Of a stretch of 64,000 nucleotides of DNA, positions 29,219-38,491 are shown one piece after another. A program made the position numbers and the translations under genes. The notes beneath the pieces were generated by a model. That model worked only from the letters and a program-made list of their open reading frames with translations, was not told the origin of the DNA and ran no database searches. Origin of the DNA: Verrucomicrobiales bacterium. GTDB taxonomy: Bacteria > Verrucomicrobiota > Verrucomicrobiia > Limisphaerales > UBA9464. Position 1 is the stretch's first letter; each line of letters opens with the position of its first letter. The stretch is taken from positions 1-64,000 of the forward strand of contig JAIYBC010000057.1 of NCBI GenBank assembly GCA_027488845.1, read 5' to 3'.

Positions 29219-31309
29219 ATGCACCCATTCCCGAGGCCGTTCTCCTCCAAGCCCGCCCTCCTGGCCGTCGCCGTGGCCGCGGCCGTCTCGTCCCATGTCG
29301 CGGCGGCGGAGCCCCCGACGTTCCGGGAGCCGTGGAGGCCGCAGTTCCACTTCACGCCGCCTTCGACCTGGATGAACGACCCCAACGGCATGGTCTGGCA
29401 CGACGGGGAGTTCCACCTGTTCTACCAGAACAACCCGTTCGGCGACAAATGGGGCCACATGAGCTGGGCCCATGCGGTGAGCCGAGACCTGAACCACTGG
29501 GAGCACCTGCCGCTGGCCATCGCGGAGGAGGGTGGCGTGATGGCCTTCTCGGGAAGCGCGGTGGTGGACCACGGGAACACCAGCGGCTTCGGCAAGGACG
29601 GCCGGCCACCGATGGTGGCGATCTACACCGGCCACCACACCGGCAAGCCGCTGCAGAACCAGTGGATCGCCTACAGCAACGACCGGGGCCGCACCTGGAC
29701 CAAGTACGACGGCAACCCGGTCCTCGACATCGGCGAGGCCGACTTCCGGGATCCCAAGGTCTTCTGGCACGCGCCGACGCGGCGATGGGTCATGGCCGTC
29801 TCCTGGCCGTTGCGACGCCAGGTCCGTCTCTACGCCTCGCCCGACCTCAAGCGCTGGAGCCATCTCAGCGACTTCGGTCCCGCGGGTTCGGTGGAAGGCA
29901 TCTGGGAATGCCCCGACCTGTTCCCGCTCGAGGTCGAGAACCCGGACGGCGGCCGCCGCACGAAGTGGGTGTTGGTGGTGAACGTCGGCTCCGGCGCCCC
30001 GGCCGGCGGTTCGGGCACCCAGTACTTCGTCGGCGAGTTCGACGGAACGTTCTTCGGCGAGGACCCGGGATCGGTCCCGGCCTCGCTGCCGGCGTCCGAG
30101 CCCGCCGGACGGGTGCTCGGGGATTTCGAGGACGGCTACGGCGGATGGGTCGCCACGGGCGACGCCTTCGGTGACCGACCCGCCGCAGGGACGCTGCCGG
30201 ACCAGCAGGCCGTGGACGGCTTCTCGGGCCGCGGTCTCGTGAACAGCTACCGCGGCGGCGACCGCAGCACCGGCACGCTGACCTCCCCGGAATTCCGGGT
30301 GGACGCCGACTACCTCAACTTCCGCGTCGGCGGTGGACGTCAACCGGAGGCGCTCTCCGTGCGGTTGCTCGTCGATGGCAAGGCCGTCCGGACGGCGACC
30401 GGCGGCGACGCGGAGCGGCTCGCGATCGCCTCGTGGGACGTCCGGGAGTTCCGCGACCGCAGTGCGCGGATCGAGATCGTGGACCGCGCCACGGGCTCCT
30501 GGGGACACATCAATGCCGACCGCTTCGTCCTGGCGTCCTCACCGGCGAGCAAGGGCGTCGTCGGCGCGAACTGGGCCGACTTCGGCCCGGACTTCTACGC
30601 CGCCGTCACCTGGTCCGACGTGCCGAAGCCGGACGGACGCCGACTCTGGTTGGGGTGGATGAGCAACTGGACCTACGCCAACGACGTGCCGACCTCGCCG
30701 TGGCGCAGCGCCATGACCGTGGCGCGTTCGCTGTCGCTGCGGCATACCGACCGCGGTTACGCACTGCTCCAGCGTCCGGTGCGGGAGATCGAATCGCTGC
30801 GCGGCACGCCGTGGAGGGTGGAAGGCCTTTCCATGACCGCCGCCTCGGAGCGTCTCCGCGAGGTCCGGCTGCCCGAGGGCCTCGCCGACCTGGAGATGGA
30901 ACTGGAAGGCGTCCCGGCTTCCGGACGGATCTCGGTGGTGCTCCGCCATGGCGCCGGGAAGGAACGCCCCGGAATCACCCGCGTCGAACTGGACGCCGCG
31001 TCCGGGCAGCTGCGCTTCGACCGGGGCGCCTCGGGAAGGAAGGACTTCAGCGCCGCGTTCACCGACAGCCACCGTGCACCGATCCGGATCGAAGGCGGCC
31101 GCGCCCGGCTCCGGCTCCTGGTCGACACGTCCTCGGTCGAGGTCTTCGCCCAGGACGGCGAAACGTCCCTGACGGAACTCGTCCTGCCGGCGCACCCGGA
31201 CCTCACCCTGTCCCTCGAGTCCGACGGTGCCGCGTCCGCGACGCGCGTCCGCCGGATGGCCGTGTGGCCGCTCCGTGCCGCGCCTCCAACCTTCTCCTCC
31301 AAGCCCTGA
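29219..31309 (+). CDS. Secreted GH32 fructan hydrolase (levanase/inulinase/invertase type) with an inserted module
   Basis: The 696-residue protein has a signal peptide (about 1-30, ending AAA). It then has the GH32 five-bladed propeller with WMNDPNG at 51-57 (nucleophile Asp54), FRDP at 176-179 (transition-state Asp178) and WECPDLF at 229-235 (acid/base Glu230). A module at about 296-446 interrupts the propeller; it starts GRVLGDFEDGYGGW and contains LTSPEFRVDADYLNFRVGGG and SWGHINADRF, resembling a carbohydrate-binding jelly roll. The propeller then resumes (ADFGPDFYAAVTWSD) with the usual C-terminal beta sandwich. It should cleave beta-fructofuranosyl bonds outside the cytoplasm. It is followed by the sugar transporter and fructokinase genes. 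ATG 29219 precedes the leader. Confidence 0.92.
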   Translation: MHPFPRPFSSKPALLAVAVAAAVSSHVAAAEPPTFREPWRPQFHFTPPSTWMNDPNGMVWHDGEFHLFYQNNPFGDKWGHMSWAHAVSRDLNHWEHLPLAIAEEGGVMAFSGSAVVDHGNTSGFGKDGRPPMVAIYTGHHTGKPLQNQWIAYSNDRGRTWTKYDGNPVLDIGEADFRDPKVFWHAPTRRWVMAVSWPLRRQVRLYASPDLKRWSHLSDFGPAGSVEGIWECPDLFPLEVENPDGGRRTKWVLVVNVGSGAPAGGSGTQYFVGEFDGTFFGEDPGSVPASLPASEPAGRVLGDFEDGYGGWVATGDAFGDRPAAGTLPDQQAVDGFSGRGLVNSYRGGDRSTGTLTSPEFRVDADYLNFRVGGGRQPEALSVRLLVDGKAVRTATGGDAERLAIASWDVREFRDRSARIEIVDRATGSWGHINADRFVLASSPASKGVVGANWADFGPDFYAAVTWSDVPKPDGRRLWLGWMSNWTYANDVPTSPWRSAMTVARSLSLRHTDRGYALLQRPVREIESLRGTPWRVEGLSMTAASERLREVRLPEGLADLEMELEGVPASGRISVVLRHGAGKERPGITRVELDAASGQLRFDRGASGRKDFSAAFTDSHRAPIRIEGGRARLRLLVDTSSVEVFAQDGETSLTELVLPAHPDLTLSLESDGAASATRVRRMAVWPLRAAPPTFSSKP

Positions 31310-31328
31310 CCCCGAACCGCCCTCCGCC

Positions 31329-32729
31329 ATGTCGATGCATTCCAGCAATCCATCCCCGACGGCCGTGTCCCACGCCGGCGCCCCCATGTCCGGCCGCCTG
31401 CTGCTGTGGGCGGTGACGTCGGCCCTCGCCGGCTTCCTCTTCGGATTCGACACCGTCGTCATCTCCGGCGCCGAGCAGCGGATCCAGAAGCTCTGGAGCC
31501 TCTCGGCCGAGCTGCACGGAGTGGCCATGGCGTCGGCGCTGTACGGGACCGTGGTCGGCTCGCTGTTCGGCGGCTGGCCGACCGACCGCTTCGGACGGAA
31601 GACGACGCTGTTCTGGATCGGCATCCTGTACGTGGTCTCGGCGTTCGGCTGCGGGTTCGCCCCGGAGGTCTGGTCCTTCATCGCGGCGCGGTTCCTCGGC
31701 GGCGTCGGCATCGGCATCTCGACCGTCGTCGCGCCGCTCTACATCTCGGAGATCGCGCCGCCGGCCCATCGCGGACGGCTCGCCGGGATGTTCCAGTTCA
31801 ACATCGTGTTCGGCATCGTCGTGGCCTTCGCCTCGAACGCCGCGCTTGTCGGCGTCGGCGAGAACGCCTGGCGCTGGATGCTCGGCATCGCGGCCGTCCC
31901 GTCGCTCGCCTACACCGCGCTGTGCCTCGTGATCCCGGAGAGCCCGCGGTGGCTGCTGTCCCGTCGCGGGGACCGGAAGCGCGGGCTGGAGGTGCTGCGC
32001 CTGATCAACCCGGACGCCTCGGACGCGGAGCTGGAGGCGGAGGCCGCGGCGATGTCCGGTCCTGTCGGCGACGCCCGCGGCGCCGGTGCGGGTGGCACCG
32101 GGTTCTGGAGCCGGCGGATGTCCCTTCCGATCGCGTTGGCGTTCCTGGTCGCGTTCTTCAACCAGCTGTCGGGCATCAACGCGATCCTCTACTTCGCGCC
32201 GCGCATCTTCGAGATGACCGGCCTCGGCGCCAAGGCGGCCATGCTCCAATCGGTCGGCATCGGCGTGACCAACCTCGTGTTCACCTTCGTCGGGCTCTGG
32301 CTCATCGACCGCCTCGGACGCCGCACGCTGCTCTACCTCGGGTCCTTCGGCTACATCCTGTCCCTGGGCCTCGTCTCCTGGGCCTTCTTCACCCAGCACT
32401 ATTCGATTGTTCCCGCGTGCATCTTCGGCTTCATCGCCGCGCATGCGGTGGGGCAGGGGGCGGTGATCTGGGTGCTGATCTCGGAGATCTTCCCCAACCG
32501 CCACCGCGCGGCCGGCCAGACGCTCGGCAGCGCCACCCACTGGGTCTTCGCCGCCCTGCTGACCACGTTCTTCCCGCGCATGGTCGAGGCCTTTGCGCCG
32601 GGGTACGTCTTCCTGTTCTTCTGCTTCATGATGGTCCTGCACCTGGTGTGGGTGAAGGCGATGGTGCCGGAGACGAAGGGGGCCACGCTCGAACAGATCC
32701 AACGGCAGCTCGGACTGCACGGGGAATGA
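31329..32729 (+). CDS. MFS sugar transporter (SP family)
   Basis: The 466-residue protein has twelve membrane segments and SP-family sugar porter motifs: FGFDTVVISGA in TM1, GWPTDRFGRK (loop 2-3), APLYISEIAPPAHRGRL, PESPRWLLSRRG at the end of the N half, FFNQLSGINAILYFAPRIF (sugar-selectivity region), DRLGRRTLL, and PETKGATLEQI at the C-terminus. It most likely moves monosaccharide such as fructose released by the GH32 enzyme. Start choice is ATG 31329; an upstream in-frame ATG at 31227 would read inside the GH32 gene. It is 19 nt after GH32 and 2 nt from the fructokinase, so one operon is likely. Confidence 0.92.
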   Translation: MSMHSSNPSPTAVSHAGAPMSGRLLLWAVTSALAGFLFGFDTVVISGAEQRIQKLWSLSAELHGVAMASALYGTVVGSLFGGWPTDRFGRKTTLFWIGILYVVSAFGCGFAPEVWSFIAARFLGGVGIGISTVVAPLYISEIAPPAHRGRLAGMFQFNIVFGIVVAFASNAALVGVGENAWRWMLGIAAVPSLAYTALCLVIPESPRWLLSRRGDRKRGLEVLRLINPDASDAELEAEAAAMSGPVGDARGAGAGGTGFWSRRMSLPIALAFLVAFFNQLSGINAILYFAPRIFEMTGLGAKAAMLQSVGIGVTNLVFTFVGLWLIDRLGRRTLLYLGSFGYILSLGLVSWAFFTQHYSIVPACIFGFIAAHAVGQGAVIWVLISEIFPNRHRAAGQTLGSATHWVFAALLTTFFPRMVEAFAPGYVFLFFCFMMVLHLVWVKAMVPETKGATLEQIQRQLGLHGE

Positions 32730-32731
32730 CC

Positions 32732-33622
32732 ATGAAGGCGCCCGTCGTCCTCTCCATCGGCGAGGTCCTATGGGATTTCCTCCCCGGCGGCCCGCAGCTC
32801 GGCGGCGCCCCGGCGAACTTCGTCGTCCACGCCCACGCGCTCGGCGCGGAGGGGCTGCTCGTCTCCCGGGTCGGCGACGACGACCTCGGACGCGACGCGC
32901 GTCGCCGGCTGTCGGAACGCGGCGTGGACCTCACCGGCGTCGGCGTCGACACGTCGTTGCCGACCGGCCGTGTCACCGTGGAAGTGGCCGCGGACGGGCA
33001 GCCGCGGTTCACCATCCAGGAGCAGGTCGCCTGGGACGCGATCGCCGCGGGACCGGACGTGTTGGCCTCGGCCGCGCGGGCCGACGTCGTGTGCTTCGGG
33101 TCGCTGGCCCAGCGGGACGCCCGTTCCCGAGCAGCCATTCGGGCCTGCACGGGCGCGGTGCGGCCGGGGACGCTCCGGGTCTTCGACATCAACCTGCGTG
33201 CGCCCTTCCATTCGGCCGACGTGGTCGAGGCGTCGCTTGGGATGGCCGACGTGCTGAAGTTGAACGAGACCGAGCTGCCGGTGTTGGCCGGATGGTTCGG
33301 CCTGCGTGGCGGGCCGGAGGAGCAGTTGGAGACGTTGGCGCGCCGGTTCGGGCTGCGGGCGGTCGCGTTGACACTGGGAGCCGCCGGGAGCCGGCTGCTG
33401 CGCGACGGGGAGTGGCACTTTGAACCGGGGCGGGAGGTGTCGGTGGTGGACGCGGTGGGCGCGGGTGATTCCTACACGGCGGCGCTGGTGCTCGGGTTGC
33501 TGCGGGGCTGGCCGACCTCGGAGATCCTCCGCCGGGCCACGGACATCGCCGCCTTCGTCTGCACCCGGGCCGGTGCGACGCCCGAGCTTTTGTCCGCGCT
33601 TCGGGAACCGTTCCGGTCCTGA
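32732..33622 (+). CDS. Fructokinase (PfkB/ribokinase family)
   Basis: The 296-residue sugar kinase likely phosphorylates fructose entering through the adjacent transporter. It begins VLSIGEVLWDFLPGGPQLGGAPANF, with the PfkB N-terminal sugar-binding glycines, and contains VFDINLRAPFH, LKLNETELPVL and the C-terminal signature VVDAVGAGDSYTAALV with the catalytic Asp in GAGD. I chose ATG 32732 because GGGGA lies 6 nt upstream; ATG 32726, which overlaps the transporter stop (ATGA), is an alternative that adds two residues. The substrate is inferred from context. It closes the fructan locus. Confidence 0.9.
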   Translation: MKAPVVLSIGEVLWDFLPGGPQLGGAPANFVVHAHALGAEGLLVSRVGDDDLGRDARRRLSERGVDLTGVGVDTSLPTGRVTVEVAADGQPRFTIQEQVAWDAIAAGPDVLASAARADVVCFGSLAQRDARSRAAIRACTGAVRPGTLRVFDINLRAPFHSADVVEASLGMADVLKLNETELPVLAGWFGLRGGPEEQLETLARRFGLRAVALTLGAAGSRLLRDGEWHFEPGREVSVVDAVGAGDSYTAALVLGLLRGWPTSEILRRATDIAAFVCTRAGATPELLSALREPFRS

Positions 33623-33640
33623 CGGCGGATCCGCGGAGGT

Positions 33641-33670
33641 TCATCCGCAGATGACGCAGAGGACCGCAGA
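33641..33670. repeat. Degenerate 'CCGCAGATGACGCAGAGGA' intergenic repeat
   Basis: TCCGCAGATGACGCAGAGGACCGCAGAT is a near-duplicate within itself (CCGCAGAT occurs twice) and follows the fructokinase stop by about 20 nt. It resembles the arm sequences of the other intergenic elements (AAGACGCAGAG at 40569-40615). I see no gene in it. Confidence 0.5.
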
Positions 33671-33689
33671 TCTGGGGGAATCGCCCCGC

Positions 33690-33803
33690 TGCACGTGTAG
33701 GAGCCGACGTGAGGAGGCTCAAGCACCTGAGCTGCGGTGCCGGGTATGGAACCGGCGACTTGGGGGGATGCAGAGTCTCGTCACCTCGTCTCCTACGGCG
33801 TGC
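33690..33803. repeat. REP-like intergenic element with 30-bp imperfect terminal inverted repeats
   Basis: The left arm (33690-33720, TGCACGTGTAGGAGCCGACG then TGAGGAGGCT) and the right arm (33773-33803), reverse-complemented as GCGCACGCCGTAGGAGACGA then GGTGACGAGACT, match at roughly three quarters of positions. They enclose about 50 nt that include a smaller palindrome. No gene lies inside, and no transposase is adjacent. It lies between the convergent fructokinase and pseudopilin genes, so it could also act as a bidirectional terminator. Confidence 0.65.
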
Positions 33804-33827
33804 GCGGGCGGCAAACGAGGAGAGGGT

Positions 33828-34673
33828 TCAGTTCCGGCGGCCGGTGGAGCGTTCCTGGAGCCAGGTGAGGTCCCGGTTGTTCGGGGTGCTGATGTGCTGG
33901 GCCACGGAGAGGGCGCTGAGCTTCGGGGAGGTCCTGGGATCGAGCCAGCGACGGCTTTCGGCGTGGCCGTCGGCGAAGTTGAAGGCGCCGGAACCGGAAT
34001 GGTAGCTGGCCGGGACGTCGATGAGGATGTGGGTGGCGCCGTTTCCTTGGAAGCCCTGCATGTCCACGACGAAGAATCCGTCGTTGAGGCTGTCTTCCCG
34101 TTCATCGAGCAGGACCCAGATCTGGGAAGGGCCGGGATTCTGGAGGTCCGAGCCCTTGGCGTAGACCACGTACTGGTCCTGCGCGTTCCACGGGCCGCGC
34201 ACCACGCTGGCCAGCCAGTTGTTCATCGAGACACTGCGGACGCGGGGGACGCGTTGTCCGCCGTGGACCGAGGTGCTGCGGTCGCCGGGGCAGCGCCAGA
34301 CGGCGGCCGTCCGGTGGTAGGGCCAGAGGTGGCTGCGCTCGAGGAAGACCCGATTGGTGTTGTCCGCGACGGGACCGGGGCGTTCGAGGGAACCCGCGAC
34401 CCAGGTGTTCGGGTAATGGGCCATGGTGAGCGGGTTGAAGCCGTCCTGGTTGTTCCCGTTGTTCGGCGGCAGGCGGTCGAGGTTGTCGTTCTGGTACATC
34501 ACCCAGGAAAGCCCGAGCTGCCGGAGGTTGTTCAGGCACTGGATCGTCTGCGCCTTGCTGCGGGCCCGTCCGAGAGCCGGCAGGAGCATCCCGGCGAGGA
34601 TCGCGATGATGGCGATCACCACCAGCAGTTCGATGAGGGTGAATCCGTGTTGGCGGCCGGGTTGGAGACGCAT
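33828..34673 (-). CDS. Type II secretion-type pseudopilin (prepilin N-terminal cleavage/methylation protein)
   Basis: The 281-residue protein has the prepilin signal [20 protein letters not shown] at about 10-29, with the cleaved Gly and methylated Phe, then a hydrophobic helix. [24 protein letters not shown] follows, as in the verrucomicrobial/planctomycete family. Near the C-terminus, [16 protein letters not shown] is the H-x9-DG-type motif. These proteins form short pseudopilus-like structures or are secreted; the precise role is unknown. ATG 34673 is the best start because homology to the prepilin leader begins right after it. It is separated from lysC by a terminator. Confidence 0.9.
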   Translation of the reverse strand: MRLQPGRQHGFTLIELLVVIAIIAILAGMLLPALGRARSKAQTIQCLNNLRQLGLSWVMYQNDNLDRLPPNNGNNQDGFNPLTMAHYPNTWVAGSLERPGPVADNTNRVFLERSHLWPYHRTAAVWRCPGDRSTSVHGGQRVPRVRSVSMNNWLASVVRGPWNAQDQYVVYAKGSDLQNPGPSQIWVLLDEREDSLNDGFFVVDMQGFQGNGATHILIDVPASYHSGSGAFNFADGHAESRRWLDPRTSPKLSALSVAQHISTPNNRDLTWLQERSTGRRN

Positions 34674-34803
34674 CGTGGGGATCGTGCGGCGCGTTTCCAA
34701 CGGGACCATGTCGTCCCGGACACAACCACGTGCCATGGGGCCGGAGGCTGTGGAAGACCGGATCAGCTTCCGCCCTTCGAGGAACAACCGGCCTGTGAAA
34801 CAC

Positions 34804-34833
34804 GAAGGGCGCCGGTGGAAGCCGGCGCCCTTC
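34804..34833 (-). terminator. Rho-independent-like terminator of the lysC transcript
   Basis: GAAGGGCGCCGG (34804-34815) pairs perfectly with CCGGCGCCCTTC (34822-34833) over a 6-nt loop. Reading on the minus strand, the stem is followed by GTGTTTCAC, a modest U-tract. It begins 29 nt after the lysC stop and separates it from the pseudopilin gene. Confidence 0.75.
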
Positions 34834-34862
34834 TGAAACAGCGGACAGGAAGCGGAGGTCCG

Positions 34863-36080
34863 CTACTCGAGGAAGGCCTTGTGCAGGGCCTGCATGGCCT
34901 GCTCGCCCTGGGCGAGGTCGATGACGACGCTGATCTTGATCTCGCTGGTGGAGATGAGGCCGATGTTCACGCCCTCGCTGGCGAGCGTGGTGAACATCCG
35001 CGCGGCGACGCCGGAGTGGCTACGCATGCCGACGCCGACGATGGAGAGCTTGCCGATCTTCTCGTCCGAGGTGACCTCGCGGAAGCCGAGCTGCGCCTGG
35101 AGCCCCTCGAGCACCTTGCCGGCCTTGAGCAGGTCGGGCTTGTCCACGGTGAAGGTCAGGTCGGTGGCGGGGTTGCCGCCGGCGTGGCTCGCGTTCTGGA
35201 CGATCATGTCCACGTTGATCGCGGACTGGGAGAGCGCGTTGAAGATGCTGGCGGCGCGGCCGGGGACGTCGGGGAGGCCCCAGACGGTGACCTTGGCCTG
35301 GTTCTTGTCGAGGGAGACGCCGCGGACGACGACGTCCTCCATGCTGGCGGATTCTTCTTTCACAATGGTGCCTGGGTTGTCGTTGAGGCTGGAACGGACC
35401 TCGAACACGACGTTGAACTTCTTGGCGAACTCCACCGAACGCAGCTGCATCACCTTCGAGCCGGCGCCGGCCATCTCGAGCATCTCGTCGTAGGAGATCT
35501 CGGCGATCTTGCGGGCCTTGGGGACGAGCCGCGGGTCGGCGGTGTAGACGCCGTCCACGTCGGTGTAGATCTGGCAGAGGTCGGCCTTGAGGGCGGCTGC
35601 GAGGGCGATGGCCGATAGGTCCGAACCGCCGCGGCCGAGGGTCGTGATCTGCCCGTCCTCGGTGGCCCCCTGGAAGCCGGCCACGATCACCACGTTCCCG
35701 GCGTCGAGGGCGCGGTGGACCTCGTCGGGCGTGATGTCCTGGATGCGGGCCTTGGTGTGGGTGCCGTCGGTGACGATGCCCGCCTGGGCGCCGGTGAAGG
35801 ACACGGCCTTCTGGCCCAGCGCATGGAGGGCGATCGCCGTCAGCGCGATGGTCTGCTGCTCGCCGGTCGAGAGGAGCATGTCCATCTCGCGCTCGTCGGG
35901 CAGGGCGGTGATCTCCTTCGCGAGTCCGATGAGGCGGTCGGTGACCCCGCTCATGGCGGAGACGACGACGACGACCTGGTCGCCCTGTTCGCGGTATTGC
36001 GCGACACGTCGGGCGACGTTCCGGATGCGTTCGGTATTGGCGACGGAGGTTCCGCCGTATTTCTGCACGATCAGCGCCAT
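34863..36080 (-). CDS. lysC: Aspartate kinase
   Basis: The 405-residue enzyme phosphorylates aspartate, the first step to lysine, threonine and methionine. It begins MALIVQKYGGTSVA, the kinase P-loop-like signature, and has GAQAGIVTDGTH, VAGFQGATEDGQITTLGRGG and TADPRLVPKARKI, all catalytic-domain motifs. Two C-terminal ACT modules (about 265-405) should bind an allosteric inhibitor such as lysine; the linker GVSLDKNQAKVTVWG and VDMIVQNAS fit. Length matches monofunctional aspartokinases of the alpha/beta type. ATG 36080 follows the lipase-like gene on the same strand (85-nt gap). A stem-loop terminator is just downstream. Confidence 0.96.
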   Translation of the reverse strand: MALIVQKYGGTSVANTERIRNVARRVAQYREQGDQVVVVVSAMSGVTDRLIGLAKEITALPDEREMDMLLSTGEQQTIALTAIALHALGQKAVSFTGAQAGIVTDGTHTKARIQDITPDEVHRALDAGNVVIVAGFQGATEDGQITTLGRGGSDLSAIALAAALKADLCQIYTDVDGVYTADPRLVPKARKIAEISYDEMLEMAGAGSKVMQLRSVEFAKKFNVVFEVRSSLNDNPGTIVKEESASMEDVVVRGVSLDKNQAKVTVWGLPDVPGRAASIFNALSQSAINVDMIVQNASHAGGNPATDLTFTVDKPDLLKAGKVLEGLQAQLGFREVTSDEKIGKLSIVGVGMRSHSGVAARMFTTLASEGVNIGLISTSEIKISVVIDLAQGEQAMQALHKAFLE

Positions 36081-36165
36081 GGCTGGAATGAAAGGCGGCT
36101 GTTGTTTCGGAAATGGGCGGTGCGGCAAAGGAAAAAATGGGCGGTGCCGCCGCGGGGACCCGGTG

Positions 36166-37578
36166 TCATCGGAGGGTTTCGAACCAGGCCAAGGCCGCCA
36201 ACAGCGTCGGTTCGACACAGCCGCCGTGGTCCGCCGAGGGCTGGGGATCGAACCGTTCCACACGGGTCGCGCCCAGCACCCGGAACCGGTCGAAGGCCAC
36301 CACCGCGTTCGCCGGGGGGACGTCGAGGTCGCCGGAACAATGGTAGAGGCGGAGCGGCGCCCGCGGCGTCCATTCGGTGAGGCTGTTCTCGCGGAGCGCA
36401 ATCCGGAGGGGATGGTCGGCGCGGCTCCGGAAGTCCTGAAGGAACTCTGTCCGCACCGCGCGCTGGGCCACCGACGGAAGCGCTGCGTTGAGGAGGGCCG
36501 AGGGCGAACCGTTCGCGAACAGGGGCGGCACGGTGGTCGCATACGGCTGGGCCAACACCTCGGACAGCGATCCGGCGATGCCGTAGACGTCGATGTAGGC
36601 GGCGAGGATGTAGGCGAAGTAGTAGGGGTTCGGCGACGGTTGGTCCTTGAGCAGTTCCTCCGTGGTCACGCCTGCCAGGTCGTAGGCCCCGGCGCCGCCC
36701 GCGACGGCCGTGATCGGGAACTCCGCGGAATGGTTGGCCTCCAGTTCGCGCATCGCCGCGAGCGTGGCGTGTCCGCCCTGGGAATAGCCGGTGAGGAAGA
36801 GCCGTCCGCTCAACGCCACGCTGTTCGAGGACGTCCATGTCCGCGCCGCCCGCAGCAGGTCGATCGTGGCCGAGGCCTCGCTGCCGGCGTGGTGGTACGG
36901 ATGGAATCCCGGCGAATCGCCGAGACCCAGGTAGTCGGGAAGCACCGCGACGTAGCCCTGCGAGGCGAGGATCGCCCCGAGGTAGCCCTCGGTGTTCAGG
37001 CGCGACGGCACGTCCTCGCGGGCGGTGACCGTCCCATGCAGGTAGCTCACCATCGGACGCGGGCCCGTCACGCCGTCGGGGATCATCATCGCCCCGGACG
37101 CCTGGGTGCGGAAGCCGTGGGGATCGATGGTCTCGTACACCACCTTGTAGAACCGGACCGCGTTCCTCGCGGAGATGGTGCTGATGCCCTGGAAGGACAG
37201 GATGAGCTGCAGCTCGAACGTCGAGATGGACCGCACGAGGGTCGCCGAGAGGATCTTGCCCCGTTCCGAGGGGTCGGGGATTCCCCGCACGCGGAAGAAG
37301 CCGTGGTCGGGCAGGAATTCCGCAGGAACGGTCAGGGTCCTGCCTGAGACCGGGAATCCGACGAACGGAACCGAGGCCCAGTCGCCCGAGGCGAGGTCCC
37401 TCCGCGATTCGACCACGAAGCGCATGTCCGGCCGCGAGGCGGACCAGTCGAGACGGTAGCCGCCGGCTTGCGGCACGGCGTTGGTGATCCGCACGACGGG
37501 CGGGGCGGCGAGGACCCGCGGTGCCACCAGCACCAGGAGGAGGGCGAACAGCCGCAGCGTTCCGGTTCCAAGGCTCAT
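36166..37578 (-). CDS. Secreted alpha/beta hydrolase, secretory-lipase-like
   Basis: The 470-residue protein has a signal peptide (about 1-24, ending LAA) and a beta-rich N-terminal region up to about 100 resembling the Ig-like or 'FFRVRG' modules of verrucomicrobial secreted proteins. An alpha/beta-hydrolase domain follows: YLHGTVTAREDVPS (oxyanion region), LPDYLGLGDSPGFHPY, GYSQGGHATLAAMREL with nucleophile Ser, CSGDLDVPPANAV (Asp) and SADHGGC (His). The layout recalls fungal secretory lipases and related bacterial esterases. Substrate is unknown, probably an ester. It is 85 nt upstream of lysC on the same strand, and 88 nt downstream of trmO. Confidence 0.82.
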   Translation of the reverse strand: MSLGTGTLRLFALLLVLVAPRVLAAPPVVRITNAVPQAGGYRLDWSASRPDMRFVVESRRDLASGDWASVPFVGFPVSGRTLTVPAEFLPDHGFFRVRGIPDPSERGKILSATLVRSISTFELQLILSFQGISTISARNAVRFYKVVYETIDPHGFRTQASGAMMIPDGVTGPRPMVSYLHGTVTAREDVPSRLNTEGYLGAILASQGYVAVLPDYLGLGDSPGFHPYHHAGSEASATIDLLRAARTWTSSNSVALSGRLFLTGYSQGGHATLAAMRELEANHSAEFPITAVAGGAGAYDLAGVTTEELLKDQPSPNPYYFAYILAAYIDVYGIAGSLSEVLAQPYATTVPPLFANGSPSALLNAALPSVAQRAVRTEFLQDFRSRADHPLRIALRENSLTEWTPRAPLRLYHCSGDLDVPPANAVVAFDRFRVLGATRVERFDPQPSADHGGCVEPTLLAALAWFETLR

Positions 37579-37666
37579 GGGGGCAGGCTACGCGTTTCCC
37601 GTTCGCCGGGAAGGGTCTTCCTCCGATACCCCGGACCTTCGGTTGGAAAGCTCCGCGGATGGCCCC

Positions 37667-38491
37667 TTACGGATCCCGCGGTTCCAGGGCGGGACAGGGC
37701 CAACGGGTGAGGAAGTCGAGCATGGCGTCGTGGTCCGGGATTCCGGTCCGCCAGGCTTCGGTCAGGAAACGGACCGGGTAGGACGGCTCGATGGAGCCGA
37801 CGGTGACCTCGGAACCGGAGACCGCGAACAGCGCCTTCCAGGTGCCGCAGCCGATCTCGAACGGACCGTCGCGCCGTGTCCGGATGCGACGCGTCCGGTG
37901 GGGGGAAGGATCGCGCGAGAGCAGTTCGACCAGGCGCGGTTCGAAGTCCACCGCCCAACGTCCGCGGAGCCAGTCCAGCTGTTCGCGGGCGAGCGGGGCG
38001 AAGGCGACCCTGAAGGCCGGGGCCTCGCGGCTCAGGGCGTCCACGGCGTCGATCCAGCCGGCGGAGGCTTCGGGGAAGCTGTCGTAGGACGGCACGTAGG
38101 GCTTGATGTCCAGCACGGGCGTTCCCTCCAGGAGGTCGCACGGCCCGAGGTGCAGGCGCAGCTTCTCCACGTGCAGCAGGCGGACGGGCGTGATGCCGAT
38201 GGGATTGGGGCGGTGGGGTGAGCGGGTCGAGAGCACGCCACGGCGTTGGGCGGGGCCGCGGGGAGGCAGGACGAGCGGGCGCCAGCTCTCGGCGCGGTGG
38301 AAGACCCACACGATCCAGATGCGTTCCATGCCCTCGAGGTCGCGGACCGATTCGCGCATGCCGGGCCAGGGTTCCAGTTCCAGCACGCTGGATTCCGCGT
38401 CCTTCTCGTCGGGCTGATGCCGCGCCTTGAAGCGCAGGTCCTTGCCCGAGCGCACATGACCGATCGGACGGAACGTGAACGGTGCCTCCAT
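37667..38491 (-). CDS. trmO: tRNA (adenine(37)-N6)-methyltransferase
   Basis: The 274-residue protein is of the TsaA/TrmO family, which methylates the threonylcarbamoyl adenosine at position 37 of some tRNAs using SAM. It starts with FTFRPIGHVRSGKDLRFKARHQP and has LEGMERIWIVWVFHRAESW and GVLSTRSPHRPNPIGITPVR, whose TRSPHRPNPIG block is diagnostic. LDIKPYVPSYDSFPEASAGW completes the core. The C-terminal extension (about 150-274) is the usual second domain. ATG 38491 is selected because upstream sequence falls in the repeat-rich gap 38492-38842. The neighbours on either side are unrelated. Confidence 0.92.
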   Translation of the reverse strand: MEAPFTFRPIGHVRSGKDLRFKARHQPDEKDAESSVLELEPWPGMRESVRDLEGMERIWIVWVFHRAESWRPLVLPPRGPAQRRGVLSTRSPHRPNPIGITPVRLLHVEKLRLHLGPCDLLEGTPVLDIKPYVPSYDSFPEASAGWIDAVDALSREAPAFRVAFAPLAREQLDWLRGRWAVDFEPRLVELLSRDPSPHRTRRIRTRRDGPFEIGCGTWKALFAVSGSEVTVGSIEPSYPVRFLTEAWRTGIPDHDAMLDFLTRWPCPALEPRDP

